Shown: piece by piece, positions 49,701 through 61,700 of the stretch
How positions within the stretch are numbered: position 1 is the first letter of the stretch
How the letters are laid out: each line of letters begins with the position of its first letter
Assembly: GCA_003117195.1 (NCBI GenBank)
Contig: BDSI01000037.1
Location: 753,501-817,500 of the forward strand
DNA length: 64,000 bases
Origin: Eudorina sp. 2006-703-Eu-15
Taxonomy: Eukaryota; Chlorophyta; Chlorophyceae; Chlamydomonadales; Volvocaceae
Direction of reading: 5' to 3'
The notes under the pieces: generated by a model
The model's input: the letters and a program-made list of their open reading frames with translations, nothing else
Database searches by the model: none
Told to the model about the DNA's origin: nothing
Translations under genes and position numbers: made by a program

Positions 49701-52700
49701 CCAGGGGTGTGGATAAGTCTCCGACTCGATGGCACGTCCGGATCCACGTGTTTGCGCAGCTGCCTTCAGGTATGAGCTGACTCATCGCGTCTTTACTTGC
49801 AGGCGGGCGCATCGGAAGGGGAGGTCCGCCAGGGGTGTGGGTAAGTCTCCGACTCGATGGCACGTCCGGATCCACGTGTTTGCGCAGCTGCCTTCAGGGT
49901 ATGAGCTGACTCATCGCGTCTTTGCTTGCAGGCGGGCGCATCGAAGGGGAGGTCCGCCAGGGGTGTGGATAAGTCTCCGACTCGATGGCACGTCCGGATC
50001 CACGTGTTTGCGCAGCTGCCTTCAGGGTATGAGCTGACTCATCGCGTCTTTGCTTGCAGGCGGGCGCATCGGAAGGGAGGTCCGCCAGGGGTGTGGGTAA
50101 GTCTCCGACTCGATGGCACGTCCGGATCCACGTGTTTGCGCAGCTGCCTTCAGGGTATGAGCTGACTCATCGCGTCTTGCTTGCAGGCGGGCGCATCGGA
50201 AGGGGAGGTCCGCCAGGGGTGTGGGTAAGTCTCCGACTCGATGGCACGTCCGGATCCACGTGTTTGCGCAGCTGCCTTCAGGGTATGAGCTGACTCATCG
50301 CGTCTTTGCTTGCAGGCGGGCGCATCGGAGGGGAGGTCCGCCAGGGGTGTGGATAAGTCTCCGACTCGATGGCACGTCCGGATCCACGTGTTTGCGCAGC
50401 TGCTTTCAGGGTATGAGCTGACTCATCGCGTCTTTGCTTGCAGGCGGCGCATCGGAAGGGGAGGTCCGCCAGGGGTGTGGGTAAGTCTCCGACTCGATGG
50501 CACGTCCGGATCCACGTGTTTGCGCAGCTGCCTTCAGGGTATGAGCTGACTCATCGCGTCTTTGCTTGCAGGCGGGCGCATCGGAAGGGGAGGTCCGCCA
50601 GGGGTGTGGGTAAGTCTCCGACTCGATGGCACGTCCGGATCCACGTGTTTGCGCAGCTGCCTTCAGGGTATGAGCTGACTCATCGCGTCTTTGCTTGCAG
50701 GCGGGCGCATCGGAAGGGAGGTCCGCCAGGGGTGTGGGTAAGTCTCCGACTCGATGGCACGTCCGGATCCACGTGTTTGCGCAGCTGCCTTCAGGGTATG
50801 AGCTGACTCATCGCGTCTTGCTTGCAGGCGGGCGCATCGGAAGGGGAGGTCCGCCAGGGGTGTGGGTAAGTCTCCGACTCGATGGCACGTCCGGATCCAC
50901 GTGTTTGCGCAGCTGCCTTCAGGGTATGAGCTGACTCATCGCGTCTTTGCTTGCAGGCGGGCGCATCGGAAGGGGAGGTCCGCCAGGGGTGTGGATAAGT
51001 CTCCGACTCGATGGCACGTCCGGATCCACGTGTTTGCGCAGCTGCCTTCAGGGTATGAGCTGACTCATCGCGTCTTTGCTTGCAGGCGGGCGCATCGAAA
51101 GGGAGGTCCGCCAGGGGTGTGGATAAGTCTCCGACTCGATGGCACGTCCGGATCCACGTGTTTGCGCAGCTGCCTTCAGGGTATGAGCTGACTCATCGCG
51201 TCTTTGCTTGCAGGCGGGCGCATCGGAAGGGGAGGTCCGCCAGGGGTGTGGGTAAGTCTCCGACTCGATGGCACGTCCGGATCCACGTGTTTGCGCAGCT
51301 GCCTTCAGGGTATGAGCTGACTCATCGCGTCTTTGCTTGCAGGCGGGCGCATCGGAAGGGGAGGTCCGCCAGGGGTGTGGGTAAGTCTCCGACTCGATGG
51401 CACGTCCGGATCCACGTGTTTGCGCAGCTGCTTCAGGGTATGAGCTGACTCATCGCGTCTTTGCTTGCAGGCGGGCGCATCGGAAGGGGAGGTCCGCCAG
51501 GGGTGTGGTAAGTCTCCGACTCGATGGCACGTCCGGATCCACGTGTTTGCGCAGCTGCTTCAGGGTATGAGCTGACTCATCGCGTCTTTGCTTGCAGGCG
51601 GGCGCATCGGAAGGGGAGGTCCGCCAGGGGTGTGGATAAGTCTCCGACTCGATGGCACGTCCGGCTTTCAGGGTATGAGCTCAGGCGGCGCATCGAAAGG
51701 GGAGGTCCGCCAGGGGTGTGGTAAGTCTCCGACTCGATGCACGTCCGGATCCACGTGTTTGCGCAGCTGCCTTCAGGGTATGAGCTGACTCATCGCGTCT
51801 TTGCTTGCAGGCGGGCGCATCGGAAGGGGAGGTCCGCCAGGGGTGTGGGTAAGTCTCCGACTCGATGGCAGTCCGGATCCACGTGTTTGCGCAGCTGCCT
51901 TCAGGGTATGAGCTGACTCATCGCGTCTTTGCTTGCAGGCGGGCGCATCGGAAGGGGAGGTCCGCCAGGGGTGTGGATAAGTCTCCGACTCGATGGCACG
52001 TCCGGATCCACGTGTTTGCGCAGCTGCCTTCAGGGTATGAGCTGACTCATCGCGTCTTTGCTTGCAGGCGGGCGCATCGGAAGGTCCGCCAGGGGTGTGG
52101 ATAAGTCTCCGACTCGATGGCACGTCCGGATCCACGTGTTTGCGCAGCTGCCTTCAGGGTATGAGCTGACTCATCGCGTCTTTGCTTGCAGGCGGGCGCA
52201 TCGGAAGGGGAGGTCCGCCAGGGGTGTGGGTAAGTCTCCGACACGTCCGGATCCACGTGTTTGCGCAGCTGCCTTCAGGGTATGAGCTGACTCATCGCGT
52301 CTTTGCTTGCAGGCGGGCGCATCGGAAGGGGAGGTCCGCCAGGGGTGTGGGTAAGTCTCCGACTCGATGGCACGTCCGGATCCACGTGTTTGCGCAGCTG
52401 CCTTCAGGGTATGAGCTGACTCATCGCGTCTTTACTTGCAGGCGGGCGCATCGAAAGGGGAGGTCCGCCAGGGGTGTGGATAAGTCTCCGACTCGATGGC
52501 ACGTCCGGATCCACGTGTTTGCGCAGCTGCCTTCAGGGTATGAGCTGACTCATCGCGTCTTTGCTTGCAGGCGGGCGCATCGAAAGGGGAGGTCCGCCAG
52601 GGGTGTGGATAAGTCTCCGACTCGATGGCACGTCCGGATCCACGTGTTTGCGCAGCTGCCTTCAGGGTATGAGCTGACTCATCGCGTCTTTGCTTGCAGG

Positions 52701-55700
52701 CGGGCGCATCGGAAGGAGGTCCGCCAGGGGTGTGGATAAGTCTCCGACTCGATGGCACGTCCGGATCCACGTGTTTGCGCAGCTGCCTTCAGGGTATGAG
52801 CTGACTCATCGCGTCTTTGCTTGCAGGCGGGCGCATCGGAAGGGGAGGTCCGCCAGGGGTGTGGGTAAGTCTCCGACTCGATGGCACGTCCGGATCCACG
52901 TGTTTGCGCAGCTGCTTTCAGGGTATGAGCTGACTCATCGCGTCTTTGCTTGCAGGCGGGCGCATCGGAAGGGGAGGTCCGCCAGGGGTGTGGATAAGTC
53001 TCCGACTCGATGGCACGTCCGGATCCACGTGTTTGCGCAGCTGCTTTCAGGGTATGAGCTGACTCATCGCGTCTTTGCTTGCAGGCGGGCGCATCGAAGG
53101 GGAGGTCCGCCAGGGGTGTGGATAAGTCTCCGACTCGATGGCACGTCCGGATCCACGTGTTTGCGCAGCTGCCTTCAGGGTATGAGCTGACTCATCGCGT
53201 CTTTGCTTGCAGGCGGGCGCATCGGAAGGGGAGGTCCGCCAGGGGTGTGGGTAAGTCTCCGACTCGATGGCACGTCCGGATCCACGTGTTTGCGCAGCTG
53301 CTTCAGGGTATGAGCTGACTCATCGCGTCTTTGCTTGCAGGCGGGCGCATCGGAAGGGGAGGTCCGCCAGGGGTGTGGTAAGTCTCCGACTCGATGGCAC
53401 GTCCGGATCCACGTGTTTGCGCAGCTGCTTTCAGGGTATGAGCTGACTCATCGCGTCTTGCTTGCAGGCGGGCGCATCGGAAGGGAGGTCCGCCAGGGGT
53501 GTGGGTAAGTCTCCGACTCGATGGCACGTCCGGATCCACGTGTTTGCGCAGCTGCTTCAGGGTATGAGCTGACTCATCGCGTCTTTGCTTGCAGGCGGGC
53601 GCATCGGAAGGGGAGGTCCGCCAGGGGTGTGGATAAGTCTCCGACTCGATGGCACGTCCGGATCCACGTGTTTGCGCAGCTGCTTTCAGGGTATGAGCTG
53701 ACTCATCGCGTCTTGCTTGCAGGCGGGCGCATCGAAGGGGAGGTCCGCCAGGGGTGTGGATAAGTCTCCGACTCGATGGCACGTCCGGATCCACGTGTTT
53801 GCGCAGCTGCCTTCAGGGTATGAGCTGACTCATCGCGTCTTTACTTGCAGGCGGGCGCATCGGAAGGGGAGGTCCGCCAGGGGTGTGGGTAAGTCTCCGA
53901 CTCGATGGCAGGTCCGGATCCACGTGTTTGCGCAGCTGCCTTCAGGGTATGAGCTGACTCATCGCGTCTTTGCTTGCAGGCGGGCGCATCGGAAGGGAGG
54001 TCCGCCAGGGGTGTGGGTAAGTCTCCGACTCGATGGCACGTCCGGATCCACGTGTTTGCGCAGCTGCCTTCAGGGTATGAGCTGACTCATCGCGTCTTTA
54101 CTTGCAGGCGGGCGCATCGGAAGGGGAGGTCCGCCAGGGGTGTGGGTAAGTCTCCGACTCGATGGCACGTCCGGATCCACGTGTTTGCGCAGCTGCCTTC
54201 AGGGTATGAGCTGACTCATCGCGTCTTTGCTTGCAGGCGGGCGCATCGGAAGGGGAGGTCCGCCAGGGGTGTGGATAAGTCTCCGACTCGATGGCACGTC
54301 CGGATCCACGTGTTTGCGCAGCTGCCTTCAGGGTATGAGCTGACTCATCGCGTCTTTGCTTGCAGGCGGGCGCATCGAAAGGGGAGGTCCGCCAGGGGTG
54401 TGGATAAGTCTCCGACTCGATGGCACGTCCGGATCCACGTGTTTGCGCAGCTGCCTTCAGGGTATGAGCTGACTCATCGCGTCTTTACTTGCAGGCGGGC
54501 GCATCGGAAGGGGAGGTCCGCCAGGGGTGTGGATAAGTCTCCGACTGGGCACGTCCGGATCCACGTGTTTGCGCAGCTGCCTTCAGGGTATGAGCTGACT
54601 CATCGCGTCTTTGCTTGCAGGCGGCGCATCGGAAGGGGAGGTCCGCCAGGGGTGTGGGTAAGTCTCCGACTCGATGGCACGTCCGGATCCACGTGTTTGC
54701 GCAGCTGCCTTCAGGGTATGAGCTGACTCATCGCGTCTTTGCTTGCAGGCGGGCGCATCGGAAGGGGAGGTCCGCCAGGGGTGTGGATAAGTCTCCGACT
54801 CGATGGCACGTCCGGATCCACGTGTTTGCGCAGCTGCCTTCAGGGTATGAGCTGACTCATCGCGTCTTTGCTTGCAGGCGGGCGCATCGGGGGAGGTCCG
54901 CCAGGGGTGTGGGTAAGTCTCCGACTCGATGGCACGTCGGATCCACGTGTTTGCGCAGCTGCTTTCAGGGTATGAGCTGACTCATCGCGTCTCTTGCAGG
55001 CGGCGCATCGAAAGGGGAGGTCGCCAGGGGTGTGGTAAGTCTCTCGATGGCACGTCCGGCCACGTGTTTGCGCAGCTGCCTTCAGGGTATGAGCTGACTC
55101 ATCGCGTCTTTGCTTGCAGGCGGGCGCATCGGAAGGGGAGGTCCGCCAGGGGTGTGGGTAAGTCTCCGACTCGATGGCACGTCCGGATCCACGTGTTTGC
55201 GCAGCTGCCTTCAGGGTATGAGCTGACTCATCGCGTCTTTGCTTGCAGGCGGCGCATCGGAAGGGAGGTCCGCCAGGGGTGTGGGTAAGTCTCCGACTCG
55301 ATGGCACGTCCGGATCCACGTGTTTGCGCAGCTGCTTCAGGGTATGAGCTGACTCATCGCGTCTTTGCTTGCAGGCGGGCGCATCGAAAGGGGAGGTCCG
55401 CCAGGGGTGTGGATAAGTCTCCGACTCGATGGCACGTCCGGATCCACGTGTTTGCGCAGCTGCCTTCAGGGTATGAGCTGACTCATCGCGTCTTTGCTTG
55501 CAGGCGGGCGCATCGGAAGGGGAGGTCCGCCAGGGTGTGGGTAAGTCTCCGACTCGATGGCAGGTCCGGATCCACGTGTTTGCGCAGCTGCCTTCAGGGT
55601 ATGAGCTGACTCATCGCGTCTTTGCTTGCAGGCGGGCGCATCGGAAGGGGAGGTCCGCCAGGGGTGTGGTAAGTCTCCGACTCGATGGCACGTCCGGATC

Positions 55701-58700
55701 CACGTGTTTGCGCAGCTGCTTTCAGGGTATGAGCTGACTCATCGCGTCTTGCTTGCAGGCGGGCGCATCGAAAGGGGAGGTCCGCCAGGGGTGTGGGTAA
55801 GTCTCCGACTCGATGGCACGTCCGGATCCACGTGTTTGCGCAGCTGCCTTCAGGGTATGAGCTGACTCATCGCGTCTTTGCTTGCAGGCGGCGCATCGAA
55901 GGGGAGGTCCGCCAGGGGTGTGGTAAGTCTCCGACTCGATGGCATCCGGTTTTGCAGCTGCTTCAGGGTATGAGCTGACTCATCGCGTCTTGCTTGCAGC
56001 GGGCGCATCGGGGGAGGTCCGCCAGGGGTGTGGTAAGTCTCCGACTCGATGGCACGTCCGGATCCACGTGTTTGCGCAGCTGCCTTCAGGGTATGAGCTG
56101 ACTCATCGCGTCTTTACTTGCAGGCGGCGCATCGAAAGGGGAGGTCCGCCAGGGGTGTGGTAAGTCTCCGACTCGATGGCACGTCCGGATCCACGTGTTT
56201 GCGCAGCTGCCTTCAGGGTATGAGCTGACTCATCGCGTCTTTCTTGCAGGCGGGCGCATCGGAAGGGGAGGTCCGCCAGGGGTGTGGGTAAGTCTCCGAC
56301 TCGATGGCACGTCCGGATCCACGTGTTTGCGCAGCTGCCTTCAGGGTATGAGCTGACTCATCGCGTCTTTGCTTGCAGGCGGGCGCATCGGAAGGGAGGT
56401 CCGCCAGGGGTGTGGATAAGTCTCCGACTCGATGGCACGTCCGGATCCACGTGTTTGCGCAGCTGCCTTCAGGGTATGAGCTGACTCATCGCGTCTTTTT
56501 GCAGGCGGGCGCATCGAAGGGGAGGTCCGCCAGGGGTGTGGGTAAGTCTCCGACTCGATGGCACGTCCGGATCCACGTGTTTGCGCAGCTGCCTTCAGGG
56601 TATGAGCTGACTCATCGCGTCTTTACTTGCAGGCGGGCGCATCGGAAGGGGAGGTCCGCCAGGGTGTGGATAAGTCTCCGACTCGATGGCACGTCCGGAT
56701 CCACGTGTTTGCGCAGCTGCTTTCAGGGTATGAGCTGACTCATCGCGTCTTTGCTTGCAGGCGGGCGCATCGGAAGGGAGGTCCGCCAGGGGTGTGGATA
56801 AGTCTCCGACTCGATGGCACGTCCGGATCCACGTGTTTGCGCAGCTGCCTTCAGGGTATGAGCTGACTCATCGCGTCTTTACTTGCAGGCGGGCGCATCG
56901 GAAGGGGAGGTCCGCCAGGGGTGTGGTAAGTCTCCGACTCGATGGCACGTCCGGATCCACGTGTTTGCGCAGCTGCTTCAGGGTATGAGCTGACTCATCG
57001 CGTCTTTGCTTGCAGGCGGGCGCATCGAAAGGGGAGGTCCGCCAGGGGTGTGGTAAGTCTCCGACTCGATGGCACGTCCGGATCCACGTGTTTGCGCAGC
57101 TGCCTTCAGGGTATGAGCTGACTCATCGCGTCTTGACTTGCAGGCGGGCGCATCGGAAGGGAGGTCCGCCAGGGGTGTGGGTAAGTCTCCGACTCGATGG
57201 CACGTCCGGATCCACGTGTTTGCGCAGCTGCCTTCAGGGTATGAGCTGACTCATCGCGTCTTTGCTTGCAGGCGGGCGCATCGGAAGGGGAGGTCCGCCA
57301 GGGGTGTGGTAAGTCTCCGACTCGATGGCACGTCCGGATCCACGTGTTTGCGCAGCTGCTTCAGGGTATGAGCTGACTCATCGCGTCTTTGCTTGCAGGC
57401 GGGCGCATCGAAAGGAGGTCCGCCAGGGGTGTGGTAAGTCTCCGACTCGATGGCACGTCCGGATCCACGTGTTTGCGCAGCTGCCTTCAGGGTATGAGCT
57501 GACTCATCGCGTCTTTACTTGCAGGCGGGCGCATCGGAAGGGGAGGTCCGCCAGGGGTGTGGGTAAGTCTCCGACTCGATGGCACGTCCGGATCCACGTG
57601 TTTGCGCAGCTGCCTTCAGGGTATGAGCTGACTCATCGCGTCTTTGCTTGCAGGCGGGCGCATCGGAAGGGGAGGTCCGCCAGGGGTGTGGGTAAGTCTC
57701 CGACTCGATGGCACGTCCGGATCCACGTGTTTGCGCAGCTGCTTTCAGGGTATGAGCTGACTCATCGCGTCTTTGCTTGCAGGCGGGCGCATCGGAAGGG
57801 GAGGTCCGCCAGGGGTGTGGATAAGTCTCCGACTCGATGGCACGTCCGGATCCACGTGTTTGCGCAGCTGCCTTCAGGGTATGAGCTGACTCATCGCGTC
57901 TTTGCTTGCAGGCGGGCGCATCGGAAGGGAGGTCCGCCAGGGGTGTGGGTAAGTCTCCGACTCGATGGCACGTCCGGATCCACGTGTTTGCGCAGCTGCC
58001 TTCAGGGTATGAGCTGACTCATCGCGTCTTTGCTTGCAGGCGGGCGCATCGGAAGGGGAGGTCCGCCAGGGGTGTGGGTAAGTCTCCGACTCGATGGCAC
58101 GTCCGGATCCACGTGTTTGCGCAGCTGCCTTCAGGGTATGAGCTGACTCATCGCGTCTTGCTTGCAGGCGGGCGCATCGGAAGGGGAGGTCCGCCAGGGG
58201 TGTGGTAAGTCTCCGACTCGATGGCACGTCCGGATCCACGTGTTTGCGCAGCTGCCTTCAGGGTATGAGCTGACTCATCGCGTCTTTGCTTGCAGGCGGG
58301 CGCATCGGAAGGGGAGGTCCGCCAGGGGTGTGGATAAGTCTCCGACTCGATGGCACGTCCGGATCCACGTGTTTGCGCAGCTGCCTTCAGGGTATGAGCT
58401 GACTCATCGCGTCTTGCTTGCAGGCGGGCGCATCGAAAGGGAGGTCCGCCAGGGGTGTGGGTAAGTCTCCGACTCGATGGCACGTCCGGATCCACGTGTT
58501 TGCGCAGCTGCCTTCAGGGTATGAGCTGACTCATCGCGTCTTTCTTGCAGGCGGGCGCATCGGAAGGGAGGTCCGCCAGGGGTGTGGGTAAGTCTCCGAC
58601 TCGATGGCACGTCCGGATCCACGTGTTTGCGCAGCTGCCTTCAGGGTATGAGCTGACTCATCGCGTCTTTGCTTGCAGGCGGGCGCATCGGAAGGGGAGG

Positions 58701-61700
58701 TCCGCCAGGGGTGTGGATAAGTCTCCGACTCGATGGCACGTCCGGATCCACGTGTTTGCGCAGCTGCTTTCAGGGTATGAGCTGACTCATCGCGTCTTTG
58801 CTTGCAGGCGGGCGCATCGAAAGGGGAGGTCCGCCAGGGGTGTGGATAAGTCTCCGACTCGATGGCACGTCCGGATCCACGTGTTTGCGCAGCTGCCTTC
58901 AGGGTATGAGCTGACTCATCGCGTCTTTGCTTGCAGGCGGGCGCATCGGAAGGGGAGGTCCGCCAGGGGTGTGGGTAAGTCTCCGACTCGATGGCACGTC
59001 CGGATCCACGTGTTTGCGCAGCTGCTTTCAGGGTATGAGCTGACTCATCGCGTCTTGCTTGCAGGCGGCGCATCGAAAGGGGAGGTCCGCCAGGGGTGTG
59101 GTAAGTCTCCGACTCGATGGCACGTCCGGATCCACGTGTTTGCGCAGCTGCCTTCAGGGTATGAGCTGACTCATCGCGTCTTTGCTTGCAGGCGGGCGCA
59201 TCGAAGGGGAGGTCCGCCAGGGGTGTGGGTAAGTCTCCGACTCGATGGCAGGTCCGGATCCACGTGTTTGCGCAGCTGCCTTCAGGGTATGAGCTGACTC
59301 ATCGCGTCTTTGCTTGCAGGCGGGCGCATCGGAAGGGGAGGTCCGCCAGGGGTGTGGGTAAGTCTCCGACTCGATGGCACGTCCGGATCCACGTGTTTGC
59401 AGCTGCTTCAGGGTATGAGCTGACTCATCGCGTCTTGACTTGCAGGCGGGCGCATCGGAAGGGAGGTCCGCCAGGGGTGTGGATAAGTCTCCGACTCGAT
59501 GGCACGTCCGGATCCACGTGTTTGCGCAGCTGCCTTCAGGGTATGAGCTGACTCATCGCGTCTTTGACTTGCAGGCGGGCGCATCGGAAAGGGGAGGTCC
59601 GCCAGGGTGTGGGTAAGTCTCCGACTCGATGGCACGTCCGGATCCACGTGTTTGCGCAGCTGCCTTCAGGGTATGAGCTGACTCATCGCGTCTTTGCTTG
59701 GCAGGCGGGCGCATCGGAAGGGGAGGTCCGCCAGGGGTGTGGGTAAGTCTCCGACTCGATGGCACGTCCGATCCACGTGTTTGCGCAGCTGCTTCAGGGT
59801 ATGAGCTGACTCATCGCGTCTTTGCTTGCAGGCGGGCGCATCGGAAGGGGAGGTCCGCCAGGGGTGTGGGTAAGTCTCCGACTCGATGGCACGTCCGGAT
59901 CCACGTGTTTGCGCAGCTGCCTTCAGGGTATGAGCTGACTCATCGCGTCTTTGCTTGCAGGCGGGCGCATCGGAAGGGAGGTCCGCCAGGGGTGTGGGTA
60001 AGTCTCCGACTCGATGGCACGTCCGGATCCACGTGTTTGCGCAGCTGCCTTCAGGGTATGAGCTGACTCATCGCGTCTTTGCTTGCAGGCGGGCGCATCG
60101 GAAGGGAGGTCCGCCAGGGGTGTGGATAAGTCTCCGACTCGATGCACGTCCGGATCCACGTGTTTGCGCAGCTGCCTTCAGGGTATGAGCTGACTCATCG
60201 CGTCTTTGCTTGCAGGCGGGGCGCATCGGAAGGGGAGGTCCGCCAGGGGTGTGGGTAAGTCTCCGATCGATGGCAGCGTCCGGATCCACGTGTTGCGCAG
60301 CTGCTTCAGGGTATGAGCTGACTCATCGCGTCTTTGCTTGCAGGCGGCGCATTGGAAGGAGGTCCGCCAGGGGTGTGGGTAAGTCTCCGACTCGATGGCA
60401 CGTCCGGATCCACGTGTTTGCGCAGCTGCCTTCAGGGTATGAGCTGACTCATCGCGTCTTTGCTTGCAGGGGCGGGCGCATCGGAAGGCGAGGTCCGCCA
60501 GGGGTGTGGGTAAGTCTCCAAACTCGATGGCACGTCCGGATCCACGTGTTTGCGCAGCTGCCTTCAGGGTATGAGCTGACTCATCGCGTCTTTGCTTGCA
60601 GGCGGGCGCATCGGAAGGGAGGTCCGCCAGGGGTGTGGGTAAGTCTCCGACTCGATGGCACGTCCGGATCCACGTGTTTGCGCAGCTGCCTTCAGGGTAT
60701 GAGCTGACTCATCGCGTCTTTGCTTGCAGGCGGCGCATCGGAAGGGGAGGTCCGCCAGGGGTGTGGGTAAGTCTCCGACTCGATGGCAGGTCCGGATCCA
60801 CGTGTTTGCGCAGCTGCCTTCAGGGTATGAGCTGACTCATCGCGTCTTTGCTTGCAGGCGGGCGCATCGGAAAGGGGAGGTCCGCCAGGGGTGGGTAAGT
60901 CTCCGACTCGATGGCACGTCCGGATCCACGTGTTTGCGCAGCTGCTTTCAGGGTATGAGCTGACTCATCGCGTCTTTGCTTGCAGGCGGGCGCATCGAAA
61001 GGGAGGTCCGCCAGGGGTGTGGTAAGTCTCCGACTCGATGGCACGTCCGGATCCACGTGTTTGCGCAGCTGCCTTCAGGGTATGAGCTGACTCATCGCGT
61101 CTTTGACTTGCAGGCGGGCGCATCGGAAGGGAGGTCCGCCAGGGGTGTGGTAAGTCTCCGACTCGATGGCACGTCCGGATCCACGTGTTTGCGCAGCTGC
61201 TTTCAGGGTATGAGCTGACTCATCGCGTCTTGACTTGCAGGCGGGCGCATCGAAGGGGAGGTCCGCCAGGGGTGTGGATAAGTCTCCGACTCGATGGCAC
61301 GTCCGGATCCACGTGTTTGCGCAGCTGCTTCAGGGTATGAGCTGACTCATCGCGTCTTTGACTTGCAGGCGGCGCATCGGAAAGGGGAGGTCCGCCAGGG
61401 GTGTGGGTAAGTCTCCGACTCGATGGCACGTCCGGATCCACGTGTTTGCGCAGCTGCCTTCAGGGTATGAGCTGACTCATCGCGTCTTTGCTTGCAGGCG
61501 GGCGCATCGGAAGGGGAGGTCCGCCAGGGGTGTGGGTAAGTCTCCGACTCGATGGCAGCGTCCGGATCCACGTGTTTGCGCAGCTGCCTTCAGGGTATGA
61601 GCTGACTCATCGCGTCTTGACTTGCAGGCGGGCGCATCGAAGGGGAGGTCCGCCAGGGGTGTGGATAAGTCTCCGACTCGATGGCACGTCCGGATCCACG

